From: Bubalus kerabau
Taxonomy: Eukaryota; Chordata; Mammalia; Artiodactyla; Bovidae
Assembly: GCF_029407905.1 (NCBI RefSeq)
Contig: NC_073624.1
Span: 4,476,501-4,540,500 of the forward strand
Length of the DNA: 64,000 bases
Direction: 5' to 3'
Part shown: positions 56,114 to 64,000 of the stretch, in pieces
Numbering within the stretch: position 1 is the stretch's first letter
Layout: every line of letters starts with the position of its first letter
Program-made: the position numbers and the translations under genes
The notes under the pieces: model-generated
The model's input: the letters and a program-made list of their open reading frames with translations, nothing else
Told to the model about the DNA's origin: nothing
Databases searched by the model: none

Positions 56114-56675
56114 GGCTCCTCTGCTTTTAACCCGCACTGGCTGGTGGCAGACGAGCAGAACTTCCAGCCTCTTTTCTGGTTGGGTGGGTGCTCCCTGGGG
56201 CCCCTGCCTTGCCACGGAAGGCTTTGTGAAGACAGTCTCTGAGTGCTCGATGGCCTCCCAGGCTGACCACAGTGGTCCCTGAGCATCGGTTCTGACATAC
56301 TCAGCCCATGGATGAGGTGCACGCTATTTACTCCACGGCGCCGAGTGGGTCCCGGGGGGCTAATTGCCTTCATTGTGTAAATCCACGCTTAGAGACGGCG
56401 GGCGCACGCCCATTATGCACTCAGCCGGCTGCAAGGCTTCTCTGTTGCTGTTACAGTCGACGGTGAAAATCACACACACCACTTTGTAAAGCAAACCATT
56501 TTTTTTCACCCGATAGATCATAATAGCTCTCCAGAGTTGTTAGGGCCTAAACAGTCCATTGAGAGCTTGTGGAGCAGGGGGCAGGGCGGCAGGGGGGAGT
56601 CGGGGAGTGACAAGGGGAGTCTCATCTTTTCACTCCTTCCAGAAGGCCGGCACAAGCGAGACAAACTGGCAGGCT

Positions 56676-56804
56676 TTTTTTTTTTTTTCTAATTTTGGCT
56701 GTGCTGCATGGCCAGTGGGATCTTAATTCTGCAGCCAGGGATTGAACCTGCACTCCCTATTGAAAGCCTGGAATCTTAACCACTGGACCACCAGGAAAGT
56801 CCTT
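56676..56804 (-). mobile_element. CHR-1-type SINE
   Basis: T-run, tggctgtgctgcatggcc, gattgaacc B box and gaccaccaggaaagtcc. Confidence 0.87.
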
Positions 56805-57264
56805 TCCTTTTTTTTTTTTGTTACTTTGGTGGCAGGCACTTTTGCCCGCACTCCAGTCTTAACACCGTCTGTACTTCACGGGCTCGTAAATATCACCGGA
56901 TTCTTTTCTGCATATCTGTGCACAGCTCTCTGGCTGGCACCTGGCTCCCGCTCCTTCGTGGTGATCCCTTCGTAGTGTGTGTCAAGGACAGGAAGGGCCA
57001 CACGTAGGTCGGACCTGCAGCCAAGTCCCTCTGCTCTGAGGTCCAACTCAAGCAGACCCTCATCCCAAGGCTCCGCTTTCCTCTGAATCCTGAGCACGGT
57101 GACGATGCCAACAGAGGTGACAGTGGCGATGGTTATGCGAGGACGACGACAGCCAGCAGCCGCTGGGCCCCCTGTGAGAGCCGAGAGCCGCTGAGCTCGG
57201 AATCCTCTACCTGTGCTCATCAATGTAATGTCAACACAGCAGCGCACCAAGCCGCTCAATGTTG
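56805..57264. other. Unique GC-moderate sequence, no gene seen
   Basis: No repeat or splice-supported exon recognised, though short open frames exist on both strands. Confidence 0.45.
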
Positions 57265-57370
57265 TTCCATTAATTAGACCAGGAAACGGAGGCAGGACGG
57301 GCTAAGTGACCGCCCTGGCCACACGGCTACTCAGACGCACAGTGAGGAACTGGAATCCAGGCCGCAAGCC
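57265..57370 (-). mobile_element. MIR SINE
   Basis: Antisense MIR: aggaaacggaggcaggac, ccacacggctactcagac and gaactggaatccaggc. Confidence 0.6.
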
Positions 57371-58162
57371 TTAGGGAGCCCAGCCCCTAACCCTCCCGCA
57401 GGCTGCCTCGCTGAGGTCACGGGTCCTGGTCTTGCCCTTGTTCCCCTGCTGGGATTCTCAGCTAACCGCTCCACTACCGAGCCTCCTTCACTTCTCAAAG
57501 CCGAGTCATCTTAGTCTTTGCAGCCCCGAAGTGTACGCAGTAAGCGCTCAGTTATCATCAATCAGCTGGCCAAGACCCTGACGGGCAGATGGTGAAAGGC
57601 TTTCATTTCACAGAAGCAGGCCCTCGGCTGGCTCTTTCATCCTAAGGGGGAACACCGTGGCCCTGACCCAGGCCCCGGGGGGTGTCAGAAATCCAGAGAT
57701 GCTTGGTTGAGGGGAAACAGAGAGGAGGGACGCTCCCAGGGGAGGATGGGCAGGAGGGGTTGGTCCTGGGAGGAGCACTCTGGGCGGGGGGAAGAGGCAA
57801 GACCCAGTCTCCAAGGTCCAGTGGGGAGCTGCAGGGCTGGTGGGACCCCTGACCTCTGCAGAGTCCAGTCTGGTCTGGATCAGCTGGCCGGGCTGTTAGC
57901 CTGACTTGTCCTCAGGTGTCAGCAGCCTGGAGGGCAGGAGGAGCCCTGGGAGCAGGAGACCAGGTAAGATGGCTCAAGGAGGCGGCCTGGCGACCCACCC
58001 AGCTTTTGAAAGGAGTAGGCCCCACCTGGTAGGATACAGGGGTGCTTCGGAGCTCCTGTCTTCGGGCAGAGCATAAACCACTGCCCTGACTCCCACATGG
58101 ATGTCAGGAGGCGGAGAGGGGCCCTGGCCCCTGCCCTCTGATTGGCTGTGGGGGGCAGGTCA
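57371..58162. other. Unique GC-rich sequence, no gene seen
   Basis: G+C is raised but CpGs are few, so it is not a CpG island. No exon recognised. Confidence 0.45.
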
Positions 58163-58236
58163 GCCACAGTGCCTGGCACAACGAAGTGGGTGCTTGACGC
58201 TTGCTGAATGAATGCAGGAATGAATGGGCCAGAGCC
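58163..58236 (+). mobile_element. L2 3'-end fragment
   Basis: cagtgcctggcacaacgaag, gtgggtgcttgacgcttgc and tgaatgaatg are the sense L2 3' terminus. Confidence 0.5.
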
Positions 58237-58584
58237 ACGCCCTTCTGCACGAAGCAGTTCCACGCTGTCATCCTGAACGTGGGGGCAGGAAAGGAAGGAC
58301 TCTGTCCACATGACTCAGCCGGTGGCCTGCAGCGGACCAGGGGGTCCACTGGGGTCTTTCTCAAAGGGTGATGTATGGGCAGACTGCCCTGGAATGTTGG
58401 GAGGGGTCCAGGAATCTGCTCTGGCAAACTCTATAGGTGATTCTTATGTGGAAGACAGGGCCTGGTGATTAAGAGAAAAAACAAAACAGAGAATAAAGTG
58501 TTCCTGTGAACTCAGAGCAAAACAATGGCTTCGGTCTAAGATGGCTCAGGATAACTGTCTGAGGAACAAGACCCTCTCTTTTTA

Positions 58585-58805
58585 GAAAAACATTTGCTTA
58601 TTTGTCTGCCTTGGGTCTTAGTTGCAGCGCCCGGGATCTTTGGTTGTGGCACATGGACTCTCTACTTGGGGCTCAAGGGCGCAGGAGTCGGGGTGCGAGG
58701 TCTTGGTTGCTCCATGGGATGTGGGATCTGAGGCCCCTGATCAGAACCCACGGCCCCTTCATTGGAAGGCAGGTTCTTAACCACTGGACCACCAGGGAAG
58801 TCCCA
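58585..58805 (-). mobile_element. CHR-2-type SINE
   Basis: Antisense element: gccttgggtcttagttgcag, ttgctccatgggatgtgg and gaccaccagggaagtccc. Confidence 0.87.
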
Positions 58806-58847
58806 AACCTTGTGTGTTTTTTTCAAGTAAACAATTGTAAATATTAC

Positions 58848-59080
58848 AGAAATATAGCTCCATGTCTTGATATGTATATAAGCAGTGAAATCATTATTAC
58901 AGTCAAGCTAATTAACATATCTATCCATCTCCTAACACATTTAGCACTTGTTTTTTTTTTCATTTAGCACTTTTTGTAGCAAAGGCACCTGAAGTCTACT
59001 GTCTTAGCAGATTTCCAGTATATAATTCAGTGTTGTTAACTATAGTCACCATGCTATACATCAGATCTCAAGATACTACG
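58848..59080 (-). mobile_element. L1 3'UTR fragment
   Basis: Antisense: gctaattaacatatctatcc, gaagtctactgtcttagcag and aactatagtcaccatgctat, typical of older L1 3'UTRs. Confidence 0.6.
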
Positions 59081-59204
59081 GGCAATGAATACTAACACAT
59101 TAGCTGTATCAACGAACACATTTTAACAGCATCAACAGGACAATTAAAGTCAACGAACTCTGAAAACAATTGATTATGAGGCCATATTTATATGAGCGTG
59201 TCTT

Positions 59205-59300
59205 TAAAAAAATTTTTTATTGGAGTATAGTTGATTTACAATGTTGTGTTGATTTCAGGTGTATAGCAAAGTGAATCAGTTATATGTATACATATAGCCA
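59205..59300 (-). mobile_element. L1 3' terminus (antisense)
   Basis: attggagtatagttgattta, caatgttgtgttgatttcag and caaagtgaatcagttatatg form the extreme L1 3' end, facing the sense L1 end that follows. Confidence 0.8.
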
Positions 59301-59565
59301 CTTTATTTTTTTGGAGTAGGATTGACGTATATACACCATGGTGTGTGAAATAGACAGGTAGCAGGAAGCCGCTGTCTAGCACAGGGAGCTCAGCTCGGAG
59401 CTCTGTGATGACCTGGAGGGGTGGGATTGGGGGGGCAGTGGGAGGGGGGCTCAAGGGGGAGGGGACCATGTATACATATAGCTAATTCCCTTTGTTGTAC
59501 AGCAGAAACTAACACACTATAAAGCCATTACACCCCTATTAGAAAATAAATTTTAAAAGATGCTC
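59301..59565 (+). mobile_element. L1 3' end (sense)
   Basis: gattgacgtatatacacc, tagcacagggagctcagctc and gtacagcagaaactaacac, ending in an A-rich tail at about 59560. Both this and the preceding L1 contain the same 3' end, so they are separate insertions rather than one twin-primed copy. Confidence 0.8.
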
Positions 59566-59596
59566 TCCCCATGTAGGTCATCAGCTAGTTGTCCAT

Positions 59597-59822
59597 GTTT
59601 AATTCTTTGAGTGAATGACTGAAAGTCGCTCAGTTGTGTCTGGTTCTTTGCAACCCCATGGACTAGACAGTCCATGGAATTTTCCAGGCCAGAATACTGG
59701 AGTAGGGAGCCTTTCCCTTCTCTGGGCGATCTTCCCAACCCAGGGATTGAAGCCAGGTCTCCCGCATTGCAGGTGGATTCTTTACCAACTGAGCTATGAG
59801 GGAAATTTGTTTAATTCTTTGA
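59597..59822 (-). mobile_element. Bov-tA SINE (59611-59808) with 14-bp TSD
   Basis: Antisense element. Perfect gtttaattctttga copies lie at 59597-59610 and 59809-59822. Confidence 0.94.
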
Positions 59823-60724
59823 AGAACTGCTATACCTAATTCTCTCCATTCTCAGCAAAATGTTTTGTTTAAATGTAAGTTCCTACCTTTCTTCACCTCT
59901 CATCACCTTGGTGACAGTTCTGAAGCCACCCCCACCCTCGGGGCCCCTCATCTGAGCACTTCTCTCTCTGTCTAAAACTCCAGTCACCTTGAACAGAGTC
60001 AGTTTCGTCCTTCCCGGCGTCCCAGAGCTCTGGCTCACACCTCTCCATGTCACTAGATGGCACACGAGAGTAATTTGTTTTTTTTGTTTTTTTTTTTAAC
60101 CCCTGGGGAGAAAGACTTTGTTTGTTTCCTTCTCCGGGGGGTGGAGAGTCCCTGTGCCAGGGGTTGGGGGTTGCTCTGCAGTGTCCCCTGTCTAGGGTCA
60201 CGCTGACCAGAAAGTTGACAACATTTTTGAGAATCTAATGTCTTTAGCTGGAGAAGCCATCACAGGGGCCATCCCTTCAGATGGCCTGGAGGGAACTCTG
60301 AGAGTCACACAATGGGCACAGCAGAATCAAGGGGCATCCATGCATGCCCTGGCTTTGGCTTTTAGCCCTGGCAGCCTCACTGGGCGGACCCGGTGGGAGC
60401 TGGTGGGGCGGTGGGTGAGCAGGAGAGCAGCTTGGGGGTGGGGGCACGAGGAGGGTAGAGGGGGTAAAGGTAGACAGCCTCCATTTGTCTCCTCGGCGCC
60501 TAAACCAAATACCTAAGCCTGGGGTCCTGAATAACCGACGTGTGTTTCTCACGCCTGCACGTGTGAGATCAGGGTGTGAGCAGGGCTGGGCTCTCCTCCT
60601 GGCATGCAGACTGCCGCCTCCTTGCTGTATCCCATCATGGCATCTGTCTACAAGCCAGGAAGGAAGTCTGTCCTTCCACCCTCCCTCTCTCCCTTCCTTC
60701 CTCTCCCTCCTTTCGTCCTGTCTT
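59823..60724. other. Unique sequence, no gene seen
   Basis: Holds a T-run near 60076-60098 and a purine-rich tract near 60420-60475; no repeat body or exon recognised. Confidence 0.45.
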
Positions 60725-60835
60725 CATTATCTCCAAACTCAGCAAATTATATACATTAAATATATGTGCAGTTAATATGTCCAGATTGGGGTCTATATCA
60801 ATTATATTTCAAAAAGCTGTTAAAAACTGTATTTT
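60725..60835 (+). mobile_element. Old L1 3' end
   Basis: aaattatatacattaaatat, tatcaattatatttcaaaaa and gctgttaaaaactg follow the terminal pattern of old L1 elements. Confidence 0.55.
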
Positions 60836-60884
60836 TGACATTTTTTGTTTGCTCTGCTTTCTCTTCTCTTGCACTTGTGGCTTT

Positions 60885-61895
60885 AAACATTTTTACAATA
60901 ATTACCATTTCGAGGTATGATTTATGTACAATAACCTGCACCTGTTTAAATGATAGGATTTGATGAGTTTTGACAGATGTCTGCACTTGTGAAACTGCCA
61001 CTGCACCAAAGAGGCAGAACATTTCTACCCGGATCTTGGTCCCTCCCTCCCCTGTGTGCCCTCCACTCTCCAGGCTGCCTTCTGTCACTAAAAAATTTGC
61101 TTGCATTTTCTAGAGTCGCATGCAAACAGGTTCTTAGAAAGTTAAACACACACCCGAGTGCTGCCTCCCTAGTAAACTGCAACAAGAGCTCTTTCGTGTC
61201 CTGGTTCTTCACTCAGCACAATGATTTTGAGATTCGTTCATGATTTTGTATCAGTAATCAATTTTTTTAAATATCTGAGCGTGATTCTGGAGCATGGACA
61301 TACCATGACTTGATTATTCTTTTGCCCACTGGTGGACCCTTAAGCCGTTTTCAGGTTGGGGCTATAAAGCCGCTCTAAACGTTCATGTGCAAGTCTGGTG
61401 AACAGAGCCTTCCATTTCTCTCAGGTTAGTGCCTAGGTGTGAAAGTCCTGGGTGGTTTGGGGGTGTGTGCTTAACAAGACACTGCCGAGCAGCTCTGTTT
61501 TACACTCCCACCAGCAATGTGTGAGTGATTCACTTCTGCCACATTCTCTCCAATTCATGGTGTTGGATTTTACATTTAAATAAAAATTTTAGCCACTCTT
61601 ACATGTGGATGGCATCACGGACTCAGTGGACATGAATCGGAGGGAACTGCAGGAGACAGTGAAGGACAGGGAAGCCTGGCGTGCTGCAGCCCACGGTCAG
61701 AGTCGGACGTGACTTAGCGACTGAACAAGAACCACAAATGTATGTGTGGCGGTATGGTCGCTGCTGGGACCTTAATTTGCATTTCCCTGATGACTAATGT
61801 TGTTGGGCGTCTTTTCATGTGTCTATTCATACGTGTTCTCTTGTGAAGTCGTGCGCTCTTTCCTGATCCCTTTAGCTGGTTGTATCTTTTCTCCC
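60885..61895 (-). mobile_element. Old L1 (L1M-type) fragment, split by Bov-A
   Basis: Antisense sequence: cactcagcacaatgattttg, gttcatgtgcaagtctgg, cactcccaccagcaatgtg and, after the insertion, ttgcatttccctgatgac with gggcgtcttttcatgtg. Confidence 0.7.
61605..61732 (+). mobile_element. BovB 3'-end-derived fragment nested in L1
   Basis: gatggcatcacggactcag to gacttagcgactgaacaag in sense. The L1 resumes at its right. Confidence 0.85.
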
Positions 61896-62263
61896 CCTTA
61901 AATTCCCATAATGAGGTACAAGCAAAAGGGTTACAGCAGACTAGAAGTGTCTCAGAGGCAGGAAGCGGCTCCTTATCCCCTGTGTGCTCCCTGCTCGGTC
62001 CTGCACAGCCGTCCTGTTAGGGGTTCTATGAAGTTGTTTCCAGCTGTGTGAAGACGTCCCCAGCTCCCAAGACTCCATGCTGCTCGGGAAGCATGGGAAA
62101 GGCTGACCCTTCACTCTTCCAACTGAATAGACACATTAAGAAAATTGCTGTCTCTGCACTGAGGTGAGCATGAACATTAGCCAAAGCCATTCTGAACTCC
62201 CTACTTCTCTGTAGCCATCTGGGAAGAGAAGAATAATGTATCTGGAAGACAAATGACATGTAA
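61896..62263. other. Unique sequence, no gene seen
   Basis: No repeat or exon recognised. Confidence 0.45.
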
Positions 62264-62793
62264 AGATCTGAAAGGAGATAGAGGAATGGATAAAGAAGAT
62301 GTGGTTTACACACACATATACACAGTGGAACATTACTCAGCTATGAAAATGAAATCATGCCATTTGCAGCAACATAGATGGATCTAGAGATTATCATACT
62401 AAGTGAAGTAAGTCAAAGACCAATATCACACGATGTTGCTTATATGTGGAATCTAAAAAAAATGGTACAAATGAGCCTATTTTAAAAAGGAGAAATAGAG
62501 TCACAGATGTAGAAAATAAATTTATGGTTACCAGGGGATTGGGGGGAAGGGATAATTTGGGACTCTGGGATTGACATATACACACTACTATACATAAAAC
62601 AGACAATAAGGACCTACATATAGCACAAGGAACTCTACTCAGTGCTCTGTAATGACCTATATGAGGACAGAATCTAAAAAAGAATGGATATATGTATAAC
62701 CGATTCACCCTTCTGTGCAGCAGAAAGTAACACAACATTATAAATCAACTACACGCCAATAAATTAAAAAAAAAAAAAGAAGATCCGAAAGGA
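62264..62793 (+). mobile_element. 5'-truncated L1 (62277-62780) with 13-bp TSD
   Basis: Sense end of ORF2 and 3'UTR: gcagcaacatagatggatct, tatatgtggaatctaaaaaa and caataaattaaaaaaa with a poly(A) tail. agatctgaaagga (62264-62276) and agatccgaaagga (62781-62793) differ at one base. Confidence 0.9.
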
Positions 62794-63077
62794 AATGCCC
62801 ATGGCCTATTTGTTCTCAATTTCACAAGATCTAAGCATTGATCATATTAGTATATGAGGGTCCTGTGATGGTGATGCTACAGGGCCCTGCTTACAACTTG
62901 ACCTTTATGATGAATTTTTCAAAACATTTTAATGAAGCTGATCTAGTTACAGTAAAAACCACTATTATTCACCATCATGGGAAAGTGCTGCTTTTGCTAC
63001 AGATGAATAACTGAGGACGGCTCCTTTGTGGACTAAAGCCCTTTTTTCCAGTTTAACTTTTAATTCCTATTCAAAAG

Positions 63078-63940
63078 TTTTTTCTTTTTTGTACAGTTTT
63101 AAAAGGTTATTCCAGTTACAGTTATTACAAAATACCGGCTGTATTCACCGTGCTGCACAGTATGTTCCTGTAGCCTATCTCACACCCGATAGCCGTGCCT
63201 CCCGCTCCCCATCCCTGTGTAGCCCTCCGCCTCCCCCGGGACCCACCAGCTTTTCTCCGTGTCTGTGAATCTGCTTCTTTTGGTTCCGTTTACTAGTTTG
63301 TTGTGTTTTTAAAAATCCCACATGTCCACGATATTGTACAGTATTTGTCCCGCTCTGTCTGACTTATTTCACCTAGCATAATACCCTCTGAGTCTATCCA
63401 CATTGCTGCAAATGGCAAAATTTCATTCTTTTTTAATGGCTGAGTAACACTCCATTGTGTGTATATACCACATATTCTTTATCCATTCATTTGTCAACGG
63501 ACACTGAGGTTGCTTCTACATCTCAGCAGTTATAAATAATGCTGCTGTGAACACTCACTGGGGTGTGTGTGTCTTTACAAATTAGTGTTTTCATTTCTTT
63601 CAGATATATACCCAGGAGTGGAATTGCTCGGTCATATGGCAATTCTATTTTTAGCGTTTTAGAAGCCTTTGTATGGTTTTCCACAGGAGCTGCGCCAATT
63701 TACATTCCCAACACGGTGTACAAGGGTTCCCTTTTCTCCAGTTTTCCCCAACACTTGTTATTTGTGTTCCTTATAACAATAGCCATTCTGACAGGTGTGA
63801 GGTGATCTCTCATTGTGGATTTGATTTGCGTTTCCCTGCTGATCAGTGATGTTGAGCATCTTTCATGAGCCTGTTGGCCATTTGCATTTCCTCTTTGGAA
63901 AAATATCTATTCTGTTTTCTGCCCATTTTTAAATCACTTT
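63078..63940 (-). mobile_element. L1 3' part (end of ORF2 and 3'UTR)
   Basis: Antisense L1 with an oligo(T) start, tgtctgtgaatctgcttctt, aatggctgagtaacactcc, cccaggagtggaattgctcg and gtgatgttgagcatctttc. It runs almost to the right edge. Confidence 0.9.
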
Positions 63941-63944
63941 AAAA

Positions 63945-64000
63945 AACCTATTATTTATTCCTGTTTGCGTTGGGTCTTTGTTGCCACATGTGGGCTTTCC
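63945..64000 (-). mobile_element. CHR-2-type SINE, cut by right edge
   Basis: tgcgttgggtctttgttgcc and acatgtgggctttcc are the tail-side part of an antisense CHR SINE. Confidence 0.75.

Noticed and set aside
56876..57259. 127-codon minus-strand frame in GC-richer DNA
   Set aside because: No recognisable protein features or splice context, and its right end abuts a MIR SINE.
57371..58400. Possible CpG island
   Set aside because: G+C is raised but CpG is not enriched as it is at 5440-7090; no start-site motifs stand out.
59205..59565. One twin-primed L1 insertion
   Set aside because: Both the antisense and sense parts contain the same extreme L1 3' end, so they cannot be two halves of one RNA.
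2459..59808. tRNA-like heads with A and B boxes at many places
   Set aside because: All belong to Bov-tA or CHR SINEs. None is followed by a complete cloverleaf with acceptor stem, so none is called a tRNA gene.

Overview
The window is nuclear DNA from a ruminant, most likely a bovid (cattle, buffalo, sheep or goat group). It is saturated with BovB LINE copies and their 3'-end derivatives, tRNA-derived Bov-tA SINEs, and CHR-type SINEs shared by ruminants, whales and hippos. Older mammalian layers (L1, MIR, L2, MaLR LTRs, a hAT and a possible pogo-like transposon) lie beneath. I see no prokaryotic genes, and no tRNA, rRNA or CRISPR locus. The species cannot be fixed from the sequence alone.

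Only one protein-coding gene is supported: the 5' part of NUP50 (nucleoporin 50, Npap60) on the minus strand. Its first coding exon (2349-2427, ATG at 2417-2415) and second coding exon (303-386) have consensus splice sites and together encode residues 1-51, the importin-alpha-binding head. The untranslated first exon probably lies at 6116 to about 6420, inside a CpG island (about 5440-7090) with a YY1-type element and NRF1-type palindromes that looks like a bidirectional promoter. The rest of NUP50 lies beyond the left edge. From about 7.1 kb to the right edge I find no gene. In human the neighbour upstream of NUP50 is PHF21B at a distance, which fits a long intergenic stretch here.

Layout: 0-7.1 kb NUP50 5' end; 7.1-9.3 kb SINE cluster, an ERV LTR piece, an inverted broken copy of a NUP50 exon, and L1; 9.4-13.3 kb a BovB nest on the minus strand; 13.5-22.4 kb MaLR, MIR and two ERV solo LTRs in opposite orientation; 22.9-28.1 kb a BovB with its 5' region, carrying three insertions; 28.1-34.7 kb MaLR LTR pieces, one of them split by a hAT element and by a BovB/Bov-tA composite that itself holds a third solo LTR; 34.7-64 kb intergenic DNA with scattered SINEs, L1 ends and several unique stretches, the longest largely repeat-free one being 45.5-47.3 kb.

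The most notable signal is a pair of solo LTRs (15658-16724 plus, 18839-20193 minus). Each carries the same 94-bp segment of BovB reverse-transcriptase DNA between two copies of the LTR 5' terminus, and each has a perfect 6-bp target-site duplication outside that segment. The host LINE fragment therefore travelled as part of the retroviral LTR. The third LTR (33010-34341) lacks it. I found no convincing new multi-gene system; the interest here lies in transposon chimerism and in the NUP50 promoter neighbourhood.
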